From contig CAZGUX010000131.1 of the NCBI GenBank assembly GCA_964529305.1, positions 1-64,000 on the forward strand: 64,000 bases of DNA, read 5' to 3'. Shown one piece after another: positions 9,811-18,712 of this stretch. Under the pieces are notes generated by a model. That model was not told the DNA's origin and made no database searches. It was given only the letters and a program-made list of their open reading frames with translations. Numbering within the stretch: position 1 is the first letter of the stretch; every line of letters starts with the position of its first letter. Position numbers and translations under genes: made by a program. This stretch comes from CAZGUX01 sp964529305. Lineage in GTDB: Bacteria; Acidobacteriota; Terriglobia; Bryobacterales; Bryobacteraceae.

Positions 9811-12567
9811 TTAACCGCGGAGCAGGGCAAGGACGGCCTGCGGGGCGGAGTTGGCCTGACCGAGGGCGGCGATGCCGGCCTGCAGAATGATCTGGGCTTT
9901 GGTCAGGTTGGCGGCTTCCTGGGCCAGGTCGGCGTCGCGGATGCGCGACTCGGCGGCGGCCAGGTTGGAGAATTGCGATTGGGCCAGATTCACGGCGAAG
10001 CTGATCTGATTCTGGCCTCTGCCGACGACGGCCTGGGAGTCGCCGAGTTTGGAGACGGCCGTGGCGAGGGCGTTGACGGCGGCTTGCGCGCCCGACTGCG
10101 AAGAGATGTCGAGCTGGGCGCCGCCGGTGGACTGGGCCGCGTTGTTGATCAGGCCCTGGCCCAGAACCGAGGAGCCGGTGGTTCCATCGTAGAGGCCGAC
10201 TTCGGCGGCGGCGGTGGAGCCGGCCGAGACGCCGAGCGACACGCGAAAGTTGGTCACGGTGGACAGGAAGCGGACACCAACCTGATTTCCATCCGCGTTC
10301 TGCTCTTTGACCGCGGCGATCTTCTTAAGAGTGGGATCGCCGGATTGCTGGAGTTGATCGTTGATGGTTTTGATGACCTCGTCAAGCGAGCGGGCGTTGC
10401 GATCAATCGAGTCCGAGCGCAGGGTGACGGCGAGCGAATGCTGGGTGCCGTCCTGGTCGACGGCGGTGATGGTGGCGGTTTGGTCCTGGGCGCCATTGCG
10501 AAGGTCGCTGTAGTAGAAGACCTCGTTGTCGGTGCCGACCTGGGTCTGGTAAGCGCCGCCGGAGTTGACGGTCGACTTGTCGACGTAGTTGGACTGGCCG
10601 GCCTCGAGACCAAGGGTCGCCAAGCCATTGCTGTCCACCAGAGAAATCTTGGTGTTGGCGGCATCGGCGGTGATGACGAGTTGGCCGTTGGTAACGTACG
10701 CCGTGGCCGCCGCGGCGAATGTGCCATTGCCATTCAAGTCGGCGGCAATCTGGGTGGCGGTTCGGGCAGCGCCGGCGGTCAGCGTGATGGTGGTGGTTGC
10801 GCCGCCGTTGACCGAAAACTTGAACTCATCGTTGGTACTGGCGGTGATGGCATAAGTGCCATCGAGGGTGTTGTAGATGGCGTCGGCGTAGTTGGCGGAG
10901 AAGGCGACACCCGATCCGGTAGTGGCGCTGCTGCCGAAACCGAAAACGCCAACGGCGCCGGCGGTCACCGCGTTCAGACGGAAGGCGGTGCCGTTGCTGG
11001 AGGCGATGGTAATGGCGCCGGCGGCCGCGGAAGCCTGAAGGCCGGCCGCGGCAAGGTTGGAGTTGGCGGCGAAAGCGGCGTTGAGGGCGGTCGCCGCGGC
11101 AGTTTCGGTAGCGGCAGCACCGGCGGCAACGGTCACCGATTGCACGGCGCCGCCGCCGATGGAGAACTCGAAAACCTGGGTGGATGTCGCCGCGAGGGTG
11201 GTCGCTCCGCCGGTGACGGTGGTGTAGTCAAAACTCGTCGCCGTGTCGGTGGCGAGGCGGAACGTGCCGAGGCCGAGCAGGTTGTCGTTGTCGCCGGCGG
11301 CCTGGACGTCGATGCGCTCGCCATACCGCGAGCGGAATACCAATGTCTCGCCGGAAACAGGGGTGTCCAGAGAGACGCCCGCGGCTTGCAGGGTGGCGTT
11401 GTTGTCGACCGCCGTTTTGAGCGCGGTGGCCAACTGTGCCGCCGTCGTGGTGCCCTGCGTGATGCCGAGCGTGAGGTCTACCGGCGAAGCCAAACCAGCG
11501 CCGTTGACGCGCACAATCACGTTGCCGGCGCCAGCGCCGGTGGAGGTGCCGGTAACATTTCCCGCGCCGGCGAAGACGCTTTCGACCGCCTTGCCTGTCG
11601 AGCCCGACACAAAGTTGCCGATCAGGGCGTTGGACAGCCGGTCTCCGGCCTGCACCTGGAACGCGGCGTTGGAACTGATGAAGCCGATCCGCTCCTTGAC
11701 GGTGCCGTCGCTCTGCGCGTCGGTGACGACCACGGCCTTGATGTTGGCGTTCTTGAAGGCGGTGGCCGAGGCGGTGGTGCCGTTGCCGGCGCTGGTGATG
11801 GCGTCGTTGAGGGCGGTGACCAGGGTCTTGGTATCAGTCACACCCGACAGGTTGACGCTGACCTTGACCTTTTGATCATCGGAAAAGCCAGGGCCGCGAA
11901 AGAGGAAGTCGGAAAATCCCGCCGTGGCCACGGAACCCTTGTTGGTGGTGTTGGCGACGATGGCTTCGACGTTGGTGGTGGCCGAGGAGGTGGACAGGTC
12001 GGTGCCGCTGAGGCTGGCGGCGCGGACGCCGGACAGGCCGAGCGACTGGGCATCCACGGTGGAAGCCGTCAGGTCGAGGGAAACCGAGCCGTTGTCGATG
12101 GCGGTGGTCCCGGCGTTCTCCCGCCCGCCGCCGATGAACACCGACAAGGTCTTGGCGAACTGGCCGCCGGTATCGAGGCCGATGGCCTGGGCCTGGCGGT
12201 TGATTTCCGTAACCAGGCTCTGAAACTCGTTGTTCAGCACGGTGCGCGAGCCGGTGTAGGTGCCGGAGGCCGACTGGGTGGCCAGCGTCCGGGCGCGGTC
12301 GAGCAGTTTGGAAATGTTGTTGATGCCGCCGTCGATGATCTGCAGGGTCGACAGACCGTCGTTGGCATTGCGGATACCTTGCCCGAGGACGGCCTGATCG
12401 GAGCGGAATCCGTTGGCAATGGCCAGACCGGCGGCATCGTCGCCGGAGGACACGATGCGCAGGCCGCTGGTCACGCGTTGAATGGTTTTTTGTTGGAAAT
12501 CGCTGCTGATGCGCAAATAGTCCTGCGCCTGCAGTGAGGGAATGTTGGTATTGATGTTGAAAGCCAT
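9811..12567 (-). CDS. fliC: Flagellin, large, copy 2
   Basis: A second 918-residue flagellin, collinear with copy 1 over its whole length. It starts MAFNINTNIPSLQAQDYL, has the same D0/D1 core (RVTSGLRI, GDDAAGLAIANGFRSD), and ends QAVLALLRG. The N- and C-terminal cores are nearly identical to copy 1. The long central insert (about residues 170-820) keeps the same segment order but differs at many positions, which indicates an old tandem duplication with divergence of the surface-exposed part. An AAGGAG ribosome-binding site lies about 7 bases before the ATG. It has an unusually large central domain, probably the site of glycosylation; glycosyltransferases occur on both sides of the flagellin pair. 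It is the upstream gene of the two and carries the better promoter candidate. Confidence 0.95.
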   Translation of the reverse strand: MAFNINTNIPSLQAQDYLRISSDFQQKTIQRVTSGLRIVSSGDDAAGLAIANGFRSDQAVLGQGIRNANDGLSTLQIIDGGINNISKLLDRARTLATQSASGTYTGSRTVLNNEFQSLVTEINRQAQAIGLDTGGQFAKTLSVFIGGGRENAGTTAIDNGSVSLDLTASTVDAQSLGLSGVRAASLSGTDLSTSSATTNVEAIVANTTNKGSVATAGFSDFLFRGPGFSDDQKVKVSVNLSGVTDTKTLVTALNDAITSAGNGTTASATAFKNANIKAVVVTDAQSDGTVKERIGFISSNAAFQVQAGDRLSNALIGNFVSGSTGKAVESVFAGAGNVTGTSTGAGAGNVIVRVNGAGLASPVDLTLGITQGTTTAAQLATALKTAVDNNATLQAAGVSLDTPVSGETLVFRSRYGERIDVQAAGDNDNLLGLGTFRLATDTATSFDYTTVTGGATTLAATSTQVFEFSIGGGAVQSVTVAAGAAATETAAATALNAAFAANSNLAAAGLQASAAAGAITIASSNGTAFRLNAVTAGAVGVFGFGSSATTGSGVAFSANYADAIYNTLDGTYAITASTNDEFKFSVNGGATTTITLTAGAARTATQIAADLNGNGTFAAAATAYVTNGQLVITADAANTKISLVDSNGLATLGLEAGQSNYVDKSTVNSGGAYQTQVGTDNEVFYYSDLRNGAQDQTATITAVDQDGTQHSLAVTLRSDSIDRNARSLDEVIKTINDQLQQSGDPTLKKIAAVKEQNADGNQVGVRFLSTVTNFRVSLGVSAGSTAAAEVGLYDGTTGSSVLGQGLINNAAQSTGGAQLDISSQSGAQAAVNALATAVSKLGDSQAVVGRGQNQISFAVNLAQSQFSNLAAAESRIRDADLAQEAANLTKAQIILQAGIAALGQANSAPQAVLALLRG

Positions 12568-12653
12568 GGAGTCTCCTTGAAGAGCCGACGTACGCGCCGG
12601 ACTCCTTCCGGAGCGGCGGAAGTTTCTTTCCGCGGCTGGCTCTTCGGTGGTGC

Positions 12654-12680
12654 TTATCGGTTGATTGGCCGGATCCTTCT
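12654..12680 (-). promoter_or_regulatory. Possible sigma-28 (FliA) promoter for flagellin copy 2
   Basis: On the minus strand, ACCGATAA (12654-12661) matches the FliA -10 consensus GCCGATAA at 7 of 8 positions. The -35 position after a 15-base spacer reads AGAA, a weak match to TAAA. The predicted leader is about 80 bases. The -10 match and its position before a flagellin gene support it; the poor -35 keeps confidence moderate. Confidence 0.4.
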
Positions 12681-12765
12681 GTTTTTCTTGCGGGGACGTT
12701 TACTGCCGCTGGGCGAGGAAGAATCGCAAACCGATTTGAGCGGGCGGTATCGCGGGAAGGGACCC

Positions 12766-12785
12766 CCTCGCTGACGCTCGGGGCT
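12766..12785. repeat. REP-like palindromic element, copy A
   Basis: CCTCGCTGACGCTCGGGGCT forms an imperfect palindrome. A close relative with the same core (CTCGCTTACGCTCG) occurs about 180 bases to the right at 12945-12967. Such short GC-rich palindromes between genes are common in GC-rich soil bacteria. No function can be assigned. Confidence 0.45.
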
Positions 12786-12944
12786 GCAGCGTGTGTTTAA
12801 TGGTCTGTATTTGGCAAAACGAAGCCAATTTGGGAGAGAAGTGATTGATTTGAAGCATGTTTCGAACTCCCAAAAGAGCGTGAGCCACAGATGAGAACGC
12901 GTGCGGAGCAACCAGCCAGCGCTACATCAGGGGGCGCATCGCCA

Positions 12945-12967
12945 CCGCTCGCTTACGCTCGCGGCTC
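12945..12967. repeat. REP-like palindromic element, copy B
   Basis: Core CCGCTCGCTTACGCTCGCGG, an imperfect palindrome related to the element at 12766-12785. It lies in the leader region of the plus-strand exported-protein gene. Confidence 0.45.
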
Positions 12968-13113
12968 AGAGGGAACACAACACCACAGCGTTTTGCAACG
13001 TTTGATCGTTCGCGATGGTCAAAAAAAAGTTTGCCTTTATTTGGTAATGGGTTGCGGATTTCAAAAGTTGGGACTGAACAGGGGGCGGCTCACAATCGGA
13101 GTGGAAAGAGGGC

Positions 13114-15207
13114 ATGGCTCACCAAACCACGACAAAAGCCCAGGCTCCCGCCAAGGCAGCCAGCGAACGCGCGGAGAGTTCAGAGAAGAATCCCGCGAAC
13201 ATGACACTCGAGAAGATCAACAGTGAACCGAAGGCGAGGTGGCCGGGATTCCACCGGCTTCCGGCGGCCGGGCGAGGCCTGCGGCGCTGTCACTTCGGAT
13301 GGCTGCCGGCGTTGCTGCTGGCGGTAACGGCCGGCCGATCCGCCGGTCAGACACGGGTGGATCTGCCGTCGCAGACCAAGCGGGTGGACTTTTCGCAGGC
13401 TACTTCGACCAAGCCGGCAAAAACCGGAACCGTTCTTCCAGGAGCCTGCTCGGTCGGCGAGCAGTTCTTCAAACAGGACGCGACGGCGGGGACGAATCTG
13501 TACGGGTGCGTGGCGACGAACACGTGGTCGCTGCTGGGGAACACGTACAACTCCATGGCTACGGCGCTGGGAGACGTGAAGGCGATCCGGGAGAGCGCCA
13601 CGCAGGTGAGCGTCGGCAGCGGATGCGGGACAGCGACGCCTTGCAACGTACGGGTAGGCGATGTGGTGTACACGTATACGACCGTCGTGTTGGCCAACTC
13701 ACCGGTGGGGTCGGGAACGGTGAGGGTGGGAATCGACGCGGCGAGCGGGAACCGGATGGCGTGGCACAACCTGACCGGACTGACCTGTAGCGGGTGGAGT
13801 TGCGTGGGAGGAACGGCGGTGTGGCCGGCCGATGTCATTCCGGTGGCGGAGTGCACGGTGTCGGGGGGCACGTTTGACGCGATCGGATGCCAGGACCGGA
13901 GGGCCGTCCTGTCGAGGGACCTGCTTCAGATCGGGGCAGGCCTGCAGAAGTCCGGGACGGTGGTGAGCCTGGGGCCGACGGTGCCGACGTTCTCGAGCGG
14001 GACGTCGGCACCGCCCGGGACGTGCGTGGTGGGAGAACGCTACGTCCGGAGCGATACTCAGCAGGAGTATGCCTGTACGGCGGCGAACACCTTCAGCGAG
14101 GTGACGGGGTTGGCCTCGTTGAACGGGTTGGGAGGCCCCAGCCAGACCTTCGTGAACGATGAAAATGTGACCGTCACGTCGGAGGGAACGGCACACACGT
14201 TGGGGTGGACCGGCCAATTAGGGGCCTCCCGCGGCGGCACCGGGTTGTCGGCGGCGGCCGATGACGGGGTGATGGTGGGGGATGGGTTGGCGTGGCAGAG
14301 CAAGGCGATTCCGGCGTGTACGGATACGGCCGGCAGTCATCTCAACTATGATTCGGCCACCAACACGTTCACCTGCGGCACGGCCGCTCAGATCGAGGTG
14401 CAGGCCGGAGGCGTTACGACCGGAGCGCGCGGGAAGCTGAACCTGAATTCCGGGACCGGCACGACGGCCGAATGCAGCGAGGAAGCCGGCCATGCCCGGG
14501 TCAACTGCCAGGTGAATGCGGACACGAACGTTCTGGCGACGCAGTCGGCGGTACAGTCGGGGCAGATGTACGCGGCGGCCGATACCGGCGGCGACGACAG
14601 CTATGCGGCGTGTCCGACCCCGGCGGTGGCGTCGCTGACGGCGGGCCTGACGGTGAACCTGCGCGTCGACAGCGCCTCGAGCGGAGCGGCGACGCTGGAC
14701 TTGTGCGGACTGGGGGAGAGACCCATTGTCCGGCGCGGCGGAGGGATCTCGGACGGCGATGTCCGGGCCGCCTCCAACAACCTGCTGATGTACGACAGCG
14801 CGAGCGGCGGGCGTTGGGAGATGGTGTCGCTCGAGGCATCCGCGCCCAACCGGACGCGGCTGTTCAGCACGACGATCGACGGCGGCGGGGAAGCGATCAC
14901 GGCCGGCACCAAGGCCTACTGGAGCGCACCTTCCAACTGCACCCTCAGCAAGGTAACGCTGCTGGCCGATGCGAGTGGCGCGATCGTCATCGACCTGTGG
15001 AAAGACACATACGAGAACTTTCCACCGACCGTCGCGGATTCGATTACGGCATCGGCGAAGCCGACGCTCAACAACGAGCAGAAGTCGACAGACGCGGTCC
15101 TTAGCGGCTGGACCAAGACCGTAACCGCGGGGGACACGATCGGAGTCCATGTCGACAGCGCGTCGACGGTGACGCAGGTCAGCCTTCATCTGGAGTGTGT
15201 CGAATGA
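13114..15207 (+). CDS. Large exported protein with repeated Cys modules (fibre-like)
   Basis: A 697-residue protein of unknown function. A hydrophobic segment WLPALLLAVTAG at about residue 69, after a basic stretch and before SAGQ, looks like a Sec signal. The true start may therefore be the later ATG at 13201; the first ATG has GAAAGAGG just upstream. A ~35-residue module with the pattern PxxCxxG...D...Y-x-C-x-A-x-NTW/F appears twice (near residues 105-145 and 298-330). A longer CG-x3-PCN ... DRR module lies between them (about 164-270). Both modules recur in the small exported protein at 20137-20742. The C-terminal half is Thr/Ser/Ala/Gly-rich beta sequence reminiscent of phage tail-fibre or adhesin tips. 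Its stop overlaps the next start (ATGA), so both form one translational unit. Confidence 0.6.
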   Translation: MAHQTTTKAQAPAKAASERAESSEKNPANMTLEKINSEPKARWPGFHRLPAAGRGLRRCHFGWLPALLLAVTAGRSAGQTRVDLPSQTKRVDFSQATSTKPAKTGTVLPGACSVGEQFFKQDATAGTNLYGCVATNTWSLLGNTYNSMATALGDVKAIRESATQVSVGSGCGTATPCNVRVGDVVYTYTTVVLANSPVGSGTVRVGIDAASGNRMAWHNLTGLTCSGWSCVGGTAVWPADVIPVAECTVSGGTFDAIGCQDRRAVLSRDLLQIGAGLQKSGTVVSLGPTVPTFSSGTSAPPGTCVVGERYVRSDTQQEYACTAANTFSEVTGLASLNGLGGPSQTFVNDENVTVTSEGTAHTLGWTGQLGASRGGTGLSAAADDGVMVGDGLAWQSKAIPACTDTAGSHLNYDSATNTFTCGTAAQIEVQAGGVTTGARGKLNLNSGTGTTAECSEEAGHARVNCQVNADTNVLATQSAVQSGQMYAAADTGGDDSYAACPTPAVASLTAGLTVNLRVDSASSGAATLDLCGLGERPIVRRGGGISDGDVRAASNNLLMYDSASGGRWEMVSLEASAPNRTRLFSTTIDGGGEAITAGTKAYWSAPSNCTLSKVTLLADASGAIVIDLWKDTYENFPPTVADSITASAKPTLNNEQKSTDAVLSGWTKTVTAGDTIGVHVDSASTVTQVSLHLECVE

Positions 15208-18200
15208 AGCGGGCGAGGGGTTTTGCGTGCCTGGTGGTGATCGCGGGGGCCGCCAGCGGGGCGGTGACGAACGTGCGGGTGCTGGGAACGACGAACACGC
15301 AGGCGTTGCTGTCGTACACGGCGCCGGATGCGTCGGCGTGCAGTGTGGAAGTGAGCGAGAGCGCAGGGTATTCGCCGTTAGTCCACGACGTGAACGGAGC
15401 GTACTTTCCCGGGGACCAAATGGACTCACGGCAGGGCGCCGTAGGGCGGGGCCGCGACCGGACGGTCGTCATCGGCAAGAGGACGGTCGAGCGGGCCGCC
15501 TCCGGCGTGGCCTACTCGCGCGCCCTGCAAGCGGCGACCACTCACTACTACCGGATCTCGTGCGGCGCCGACCAGGCGAGCGGGGTGTTTCAGACGGCCA
15601 CGATTCCCTTTGGCGACACGCACGGGGACCCCGTCATTCCGGACCCGGCGAGGCCAGGCCTGGCGATGCAAATGACGCCGCTGTTCGCGCGGAACTCGAC
15701 CTGGATCGATCCGCACACGGGAGCGCTGATCAAGCGGATGGCTCAACCGCAGGACAACAACATCTTTCTGGTGTTCAACGACAACCTGTTTACGTCCGTT
15801 CTGGAAAGCACGAACTGGACCAACGCGGCCAATGCGCTCGCGGCCGACGGCAGTAGCGCGACGTATGAGGGTTCCTCCTGCGGGGCAACCTGCGATTGGC
15901 TGAAGCTGTCGCAGTCGATTTCGATCACGACGAGTTACGAGTTACGGCTGGACGTTCTGCGCATTTCGATCAACGGCTCCGGCAGCGACGCGAGCGGAGC
16001 CAATCGCACCGTAGAAGTGTGCCCGGTAACGCTCGGAGCAACCACGATCGACGCCGGCGGGGCATGCAAGGACATCGTTCTGCCCCAGACGCCGGCCAAA
16101 GTCACGTCGACGGTATCCGGGCTGGTCGACACATGGCGGTCGCCAGGGGAACGCGAGTGGACGCTGGTGCAAATCGCCTCCTACGGTCACGTCCGCTTCG
16201 CGGTTCGTAAGAAGACATCCACCGGAACGATCAGCGTTGACGCCGTGCGTATCGATTATTGGGAGTCGACGACCTCTAATGTCGGCACAGGGGGCATGCT
16301 GGACCGTTGCTCGTCCGTCCCCCGTACCGACAGCGACGGGCTGCGATACCTCTGCGCTTCGTTCAATGCCTCGAGCGCGGGGAATCTGTATTCGATCCAC
16401 GCGGAAAGCGGCGACGTGCGCTCCCTCGGGGCCATCTATCGCATTGGCAATTTCGGCGTTACCCAGGACAACTTCCTGTGGGACTCCGCGGATCCGAACA
16501 GATTCTACGGCCAGGGCAGCGGCGACACCGATCAGTTCGCGATCACGTACACGGGCGCTGGCACCGAAGTCGCGGCCGGGACGAAAGCCATCTTCTCGTC
16601 GACGGCGCTGCGCGCGGGAGGAGAACCGCTCGGCACGGCCGTGAAGACGTTTGTCACGGCGCACGCCGCGCAGTACCCGAACGTACCTCTGTTCGATGAG
16701 ACGAAGTTCCTCTGCCCGATCGGCGCGGTGCAAGGCGATTACCTGATGCTCGACTGCCGCCGCAACGGCCAGGACACAATTGCCTGGCTGGCGGTCTACA
16801 AGCTCTCGACACAAGCGATCATCGCCGCTCAGCCGCAGTTCGCGGCGCCTTCCACGCGGTGGTGCGTGATGCACACGCGCGATCCGTTGGGCGCGGCGAC
16901 GGTGTCGATCACAACCCCGACGTTCGCGAAGGATTCCTATGCCGGCAACGGTATTTACAAGTCGACGCTGGTGGGCGATATCACGGCCACTACGACAAAC
17001 GTAACGGTCACGTCAAGCTGCTCGGGCGACGCGTCGTGCGCGAACCACGTGACAGGAGAGCCGGTGACCGGCCTCGGCGAGAAGTACCTCCAGGCGGCGC
17101 AAGCCGGGGACGTGTTCGCGATCGGCCCGGAGTACGTGCGAATCACGGCGAAAAACAGCCCTACCTCGTGGACGATCGCGCGGGGCGTCGACGGGCCCGG
17201 CGTCAACACGACCGCGGCCAGCCACCCGTCAGGCGCCACGTTCAACGCCACCTGCTCGATGAAGCCGGGCAGCGGTCCCACCGACTACGTCGCCAATTAC
17301 GTCGCGGTGTGGGACTTCCTTGGCGATCCGTACGGAATGGACTCGACCGGCAACTACACGTGGGGTAATCTCTACACGGGCCATGCGATGGCCCGGGGGA
17401 ATCTGCTGGTCGGCAACAAGTCGGTCGCGCAGACCGCGGAGGGCACATCGATTGTTGCGTCGGTCAAAGATCCGGCTTACGCGTACAATGTGCCGGAAGC
17501 TCCGTGGTTTGCCGGGAAGTTCCCTCCCGGACCGGGTAACGCCTGGCAGCAGCACCCATCGATCCATCAAGTCGCGGCGCCCGTTTCCGACCGCCAGTAT
17601 TTCTGGGACATGCGTCCGTTTGTGGGCGGTAACGCCTTCACGCCGGCGACGCCGGGCTGCAATCCGGAATTGCCTGTCTGGCCGGCGCCGAATGGCTGCG
17701 CCGCGGCGCGCGTCACCGGCTTCTCGAACGTGTACCGGATGGCGGTGTCGGATGGCACCAGCAACCCGGACGGGCTCAACCCGAAGCACCTGGCTCTCTT
17801 TGGCGTGGCGTACACGAAGGTGCTGCGCGACGTCTCCGGGCCGGGTTCCGCGCTCGACGATACCCCGGCAAAAGACTACACGTTCTGCTATGCGCTGATC
17901 GCCGACGAATGTGTTCCCGGGTCCTCCGCCGGCAACGCGTATGTGCAGGTGCCGAACCTCACGGTTTATTACTGCACGGGCGGAGAAGGGTATGCTGGGG
18001 GCAACGACGTGTGTCTCAGCGACTACATGTCCACGGGAGTCAGCCTGGCGCAATTCGGATTTGCGCGCTCGAAGGACGGCATCGACCCCGCGCAGCAATC
18101 GAACCCCAACGCAACGGGCGCGGCGTGGACCCGGAAGATGGCCACCCACAGCCTCAACTTGAGTTATCGCCTGATGTCGGCGTTCACTACGGGCAAACCT

Positions 18201-18644
18201 CTCGCGAATGGAAAATGGGTCCTGGCCACGGACTGGGTGGAGTCGCCGCTCGGACGTGGACTTCTGGCGCTGGTAAAGGTTCCGCCCGCGGTCAAGGATA
18301 CCGTGAACCGGTCAACGTTCATTCCGGTTCAAGTGAAGATCAGCCCGGCGCCGAGAGGAACGGACAATGTGATCGTGGAGTTCGGCTACGCCGAGCATGG
18401 CGCGCCCGGCGAGTTTCGTTGCACCTCGCGAGCCGAGGCCTGCGCGGCCGTGGCGGCGGCGGTCAATGAGACGACACCGTTCTATTGGGCTTCGGAATCC
18501 TTCAGCGGCCTGCCTTGCGCCAGCGGTTGCACGGTGACGCTGCCGCTGTACCCGGCGCGCGTCGGGTATTACCGGGTCATGTATCGGGACGCGAGCAACC
18601 AAGTCCTGCTGGCCGGGCCGATGGAAGTGGCCGTGGCCCCGTAG
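15204..18644 (+). CDS. Very large exported protein with N-terminal FnIII-like domain
   Basis: A 1146-residue protein. The start is the ATG that overlaps the upstream stop as ATGA. Residues 1-20 form a signal peptide (KRARG, then hydrophobic FACLVVIAGAASG). Residues ~20-130 look like a fibronectin type III-type sandwich: TNVRVLGTTNTQALLSYTAP, then a strand pattern ending HYYRISCGA. The remaining 1000 residues are unfamiliar, rich in Gly, Thr, Asn and aromatic residues, with scattered Cys pairs and no catalytic motif I can name. Cell-surface or matrix localisation is inferred from the signal and composition. Linkage to the upstream fibre-like gene and the downstream polysaccharide genes suggests a matrix or appendage role. 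A T8 run (18649-18656) follows the stop without a clean hairpin. Confidence 0.6.
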   Translation: MKRARGFACLVVIAGAASGAVTNVRVLGTTNTQALLSYTAPDASACSVEVSESAGYSPLVHDVNGAYFPGDQMDSRQGAVGRGRDRTVVIGKRTVERAASGVAYSRALQAATTHYYRISCGADQASGVFQTATIPFGDTHGDPVIPDPARPGLAMQMTPLFARNSTWIDPHTGALIKRMAQPQDNNIFLVFNDNLFTSVLESTNWTNAANALAADGSSATYEGSSCGATCDWLKLSQSISITTSYELRLDVLRISINGSGSDASGANRTVEVCPVTLGATTIDAGGACKDIVLPQTPAKVTSTVSGLVDTWRSPGEREWTLVQIASYGHVRFAVRKKTSTGTISVDAVRIDYWESTTSNVGTGGMLDRCSSVPRTDSDGLRYLCASFNASSAGNLYSIHAESGDVRSLGAIYRIGNFGVTQDNFLWDSADPNRFYGQGSGDTDQFAITYTGAGTEVAAGTKAIFSSTALRAGGEPLGTAVKTFVTAHAAQYPNVPLFDETKFLCPIGAVQGDYLMLDCRRNGQDTIAWLAVYKLSTQAIIAAQPQFAAPSTRWCVMHTRDPLGAATVSITTPTFAKDSYAGNGIYKSTLVGDITATTTNVTVTSSCSGDASCANHVTGEPVTGLGEKYLQAAQAGDVFAIGPEYVRITAKNSPTSWTIARGVDGPGVNTTAASHPSGATFNATCSMKPGSGPTDYVANYVAVWDFLGDPYGMDSTGNYTWGNLYTGHAMARGNLLVGNKSVAQTAEGTSIVASVKDPAYAYNVPEAPWFAGKFPPGPGNAWQQHPSIHQVAAPVSDRQYFWDMRPFVGGNAFTPATPGCNPELPVWPAPNGCAAARVTGFSNVYRMAVSDGTSNPDGLNPKHLALFGVAYTKVLRDVSGPGSALDDTPAKDYTFCYALIADECVPGSSAGNAYVQVPNLTVYYCTGGEGYAGGNDVCLSDYMSTGVSLAQFGFARSKDGIDPAQQSNPNATGAAWTRKMATHSLNLSYRLMSAFTTGKPLANGKWVLATDWVESPLGRGLLALVKVPPAVKDTVNRSTFIPVQVKISPAPRGTDNVIVEFGYAEHGAPGEFRCTSRAEACAAVAAAVNETTPFYWASESFSGLPCASGCTVTLPLYPARVGYYRVMYRDASNQVLLAGPMEVAVAP

Positions 18645-18712
18645 AAGTTTTTTTTCACGGGCCCGAAACGAGAGGGACCGCGGGCAGTTGGTATTATGAA
18701 AAACCGGCCCGC

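Larger units (their letters stand above)
12568..13113. other. Divergent intergenic region upstream of flagellin copy 2
   Basis: About 545 bases between the divergent flagellin gene (minus) and the exported-protein gene (plus). It contains the possible sigma-28 site at 12654-12680, two related imperfect palindromes at 12766-12785 and 12945-12967, and an A/T-rich stretch around 13020-13070 ahead of the plus-strand gene. No convincing coding sequence or structured RNA was seen. Confidence 0.6.

Noticed and set aside
9973..12537. An 854-codon open frame on the plus strand opposite flagellin copy 2
   Set aside because: Its sequence is Gly/Val/Arg/Asp-rich and mirrors the GC-rich codons of the flagellin gene; no domain pattern, and the minus-strand frame is an unmistakable flagellin.
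18649..18656. T8 run after the large secreted protein gene as an intrinsic terminator or phase-variable tract
   Set aside because: No strong hairpin immediately precedes it, and it lies outside any coding frame, so neither role is supported.
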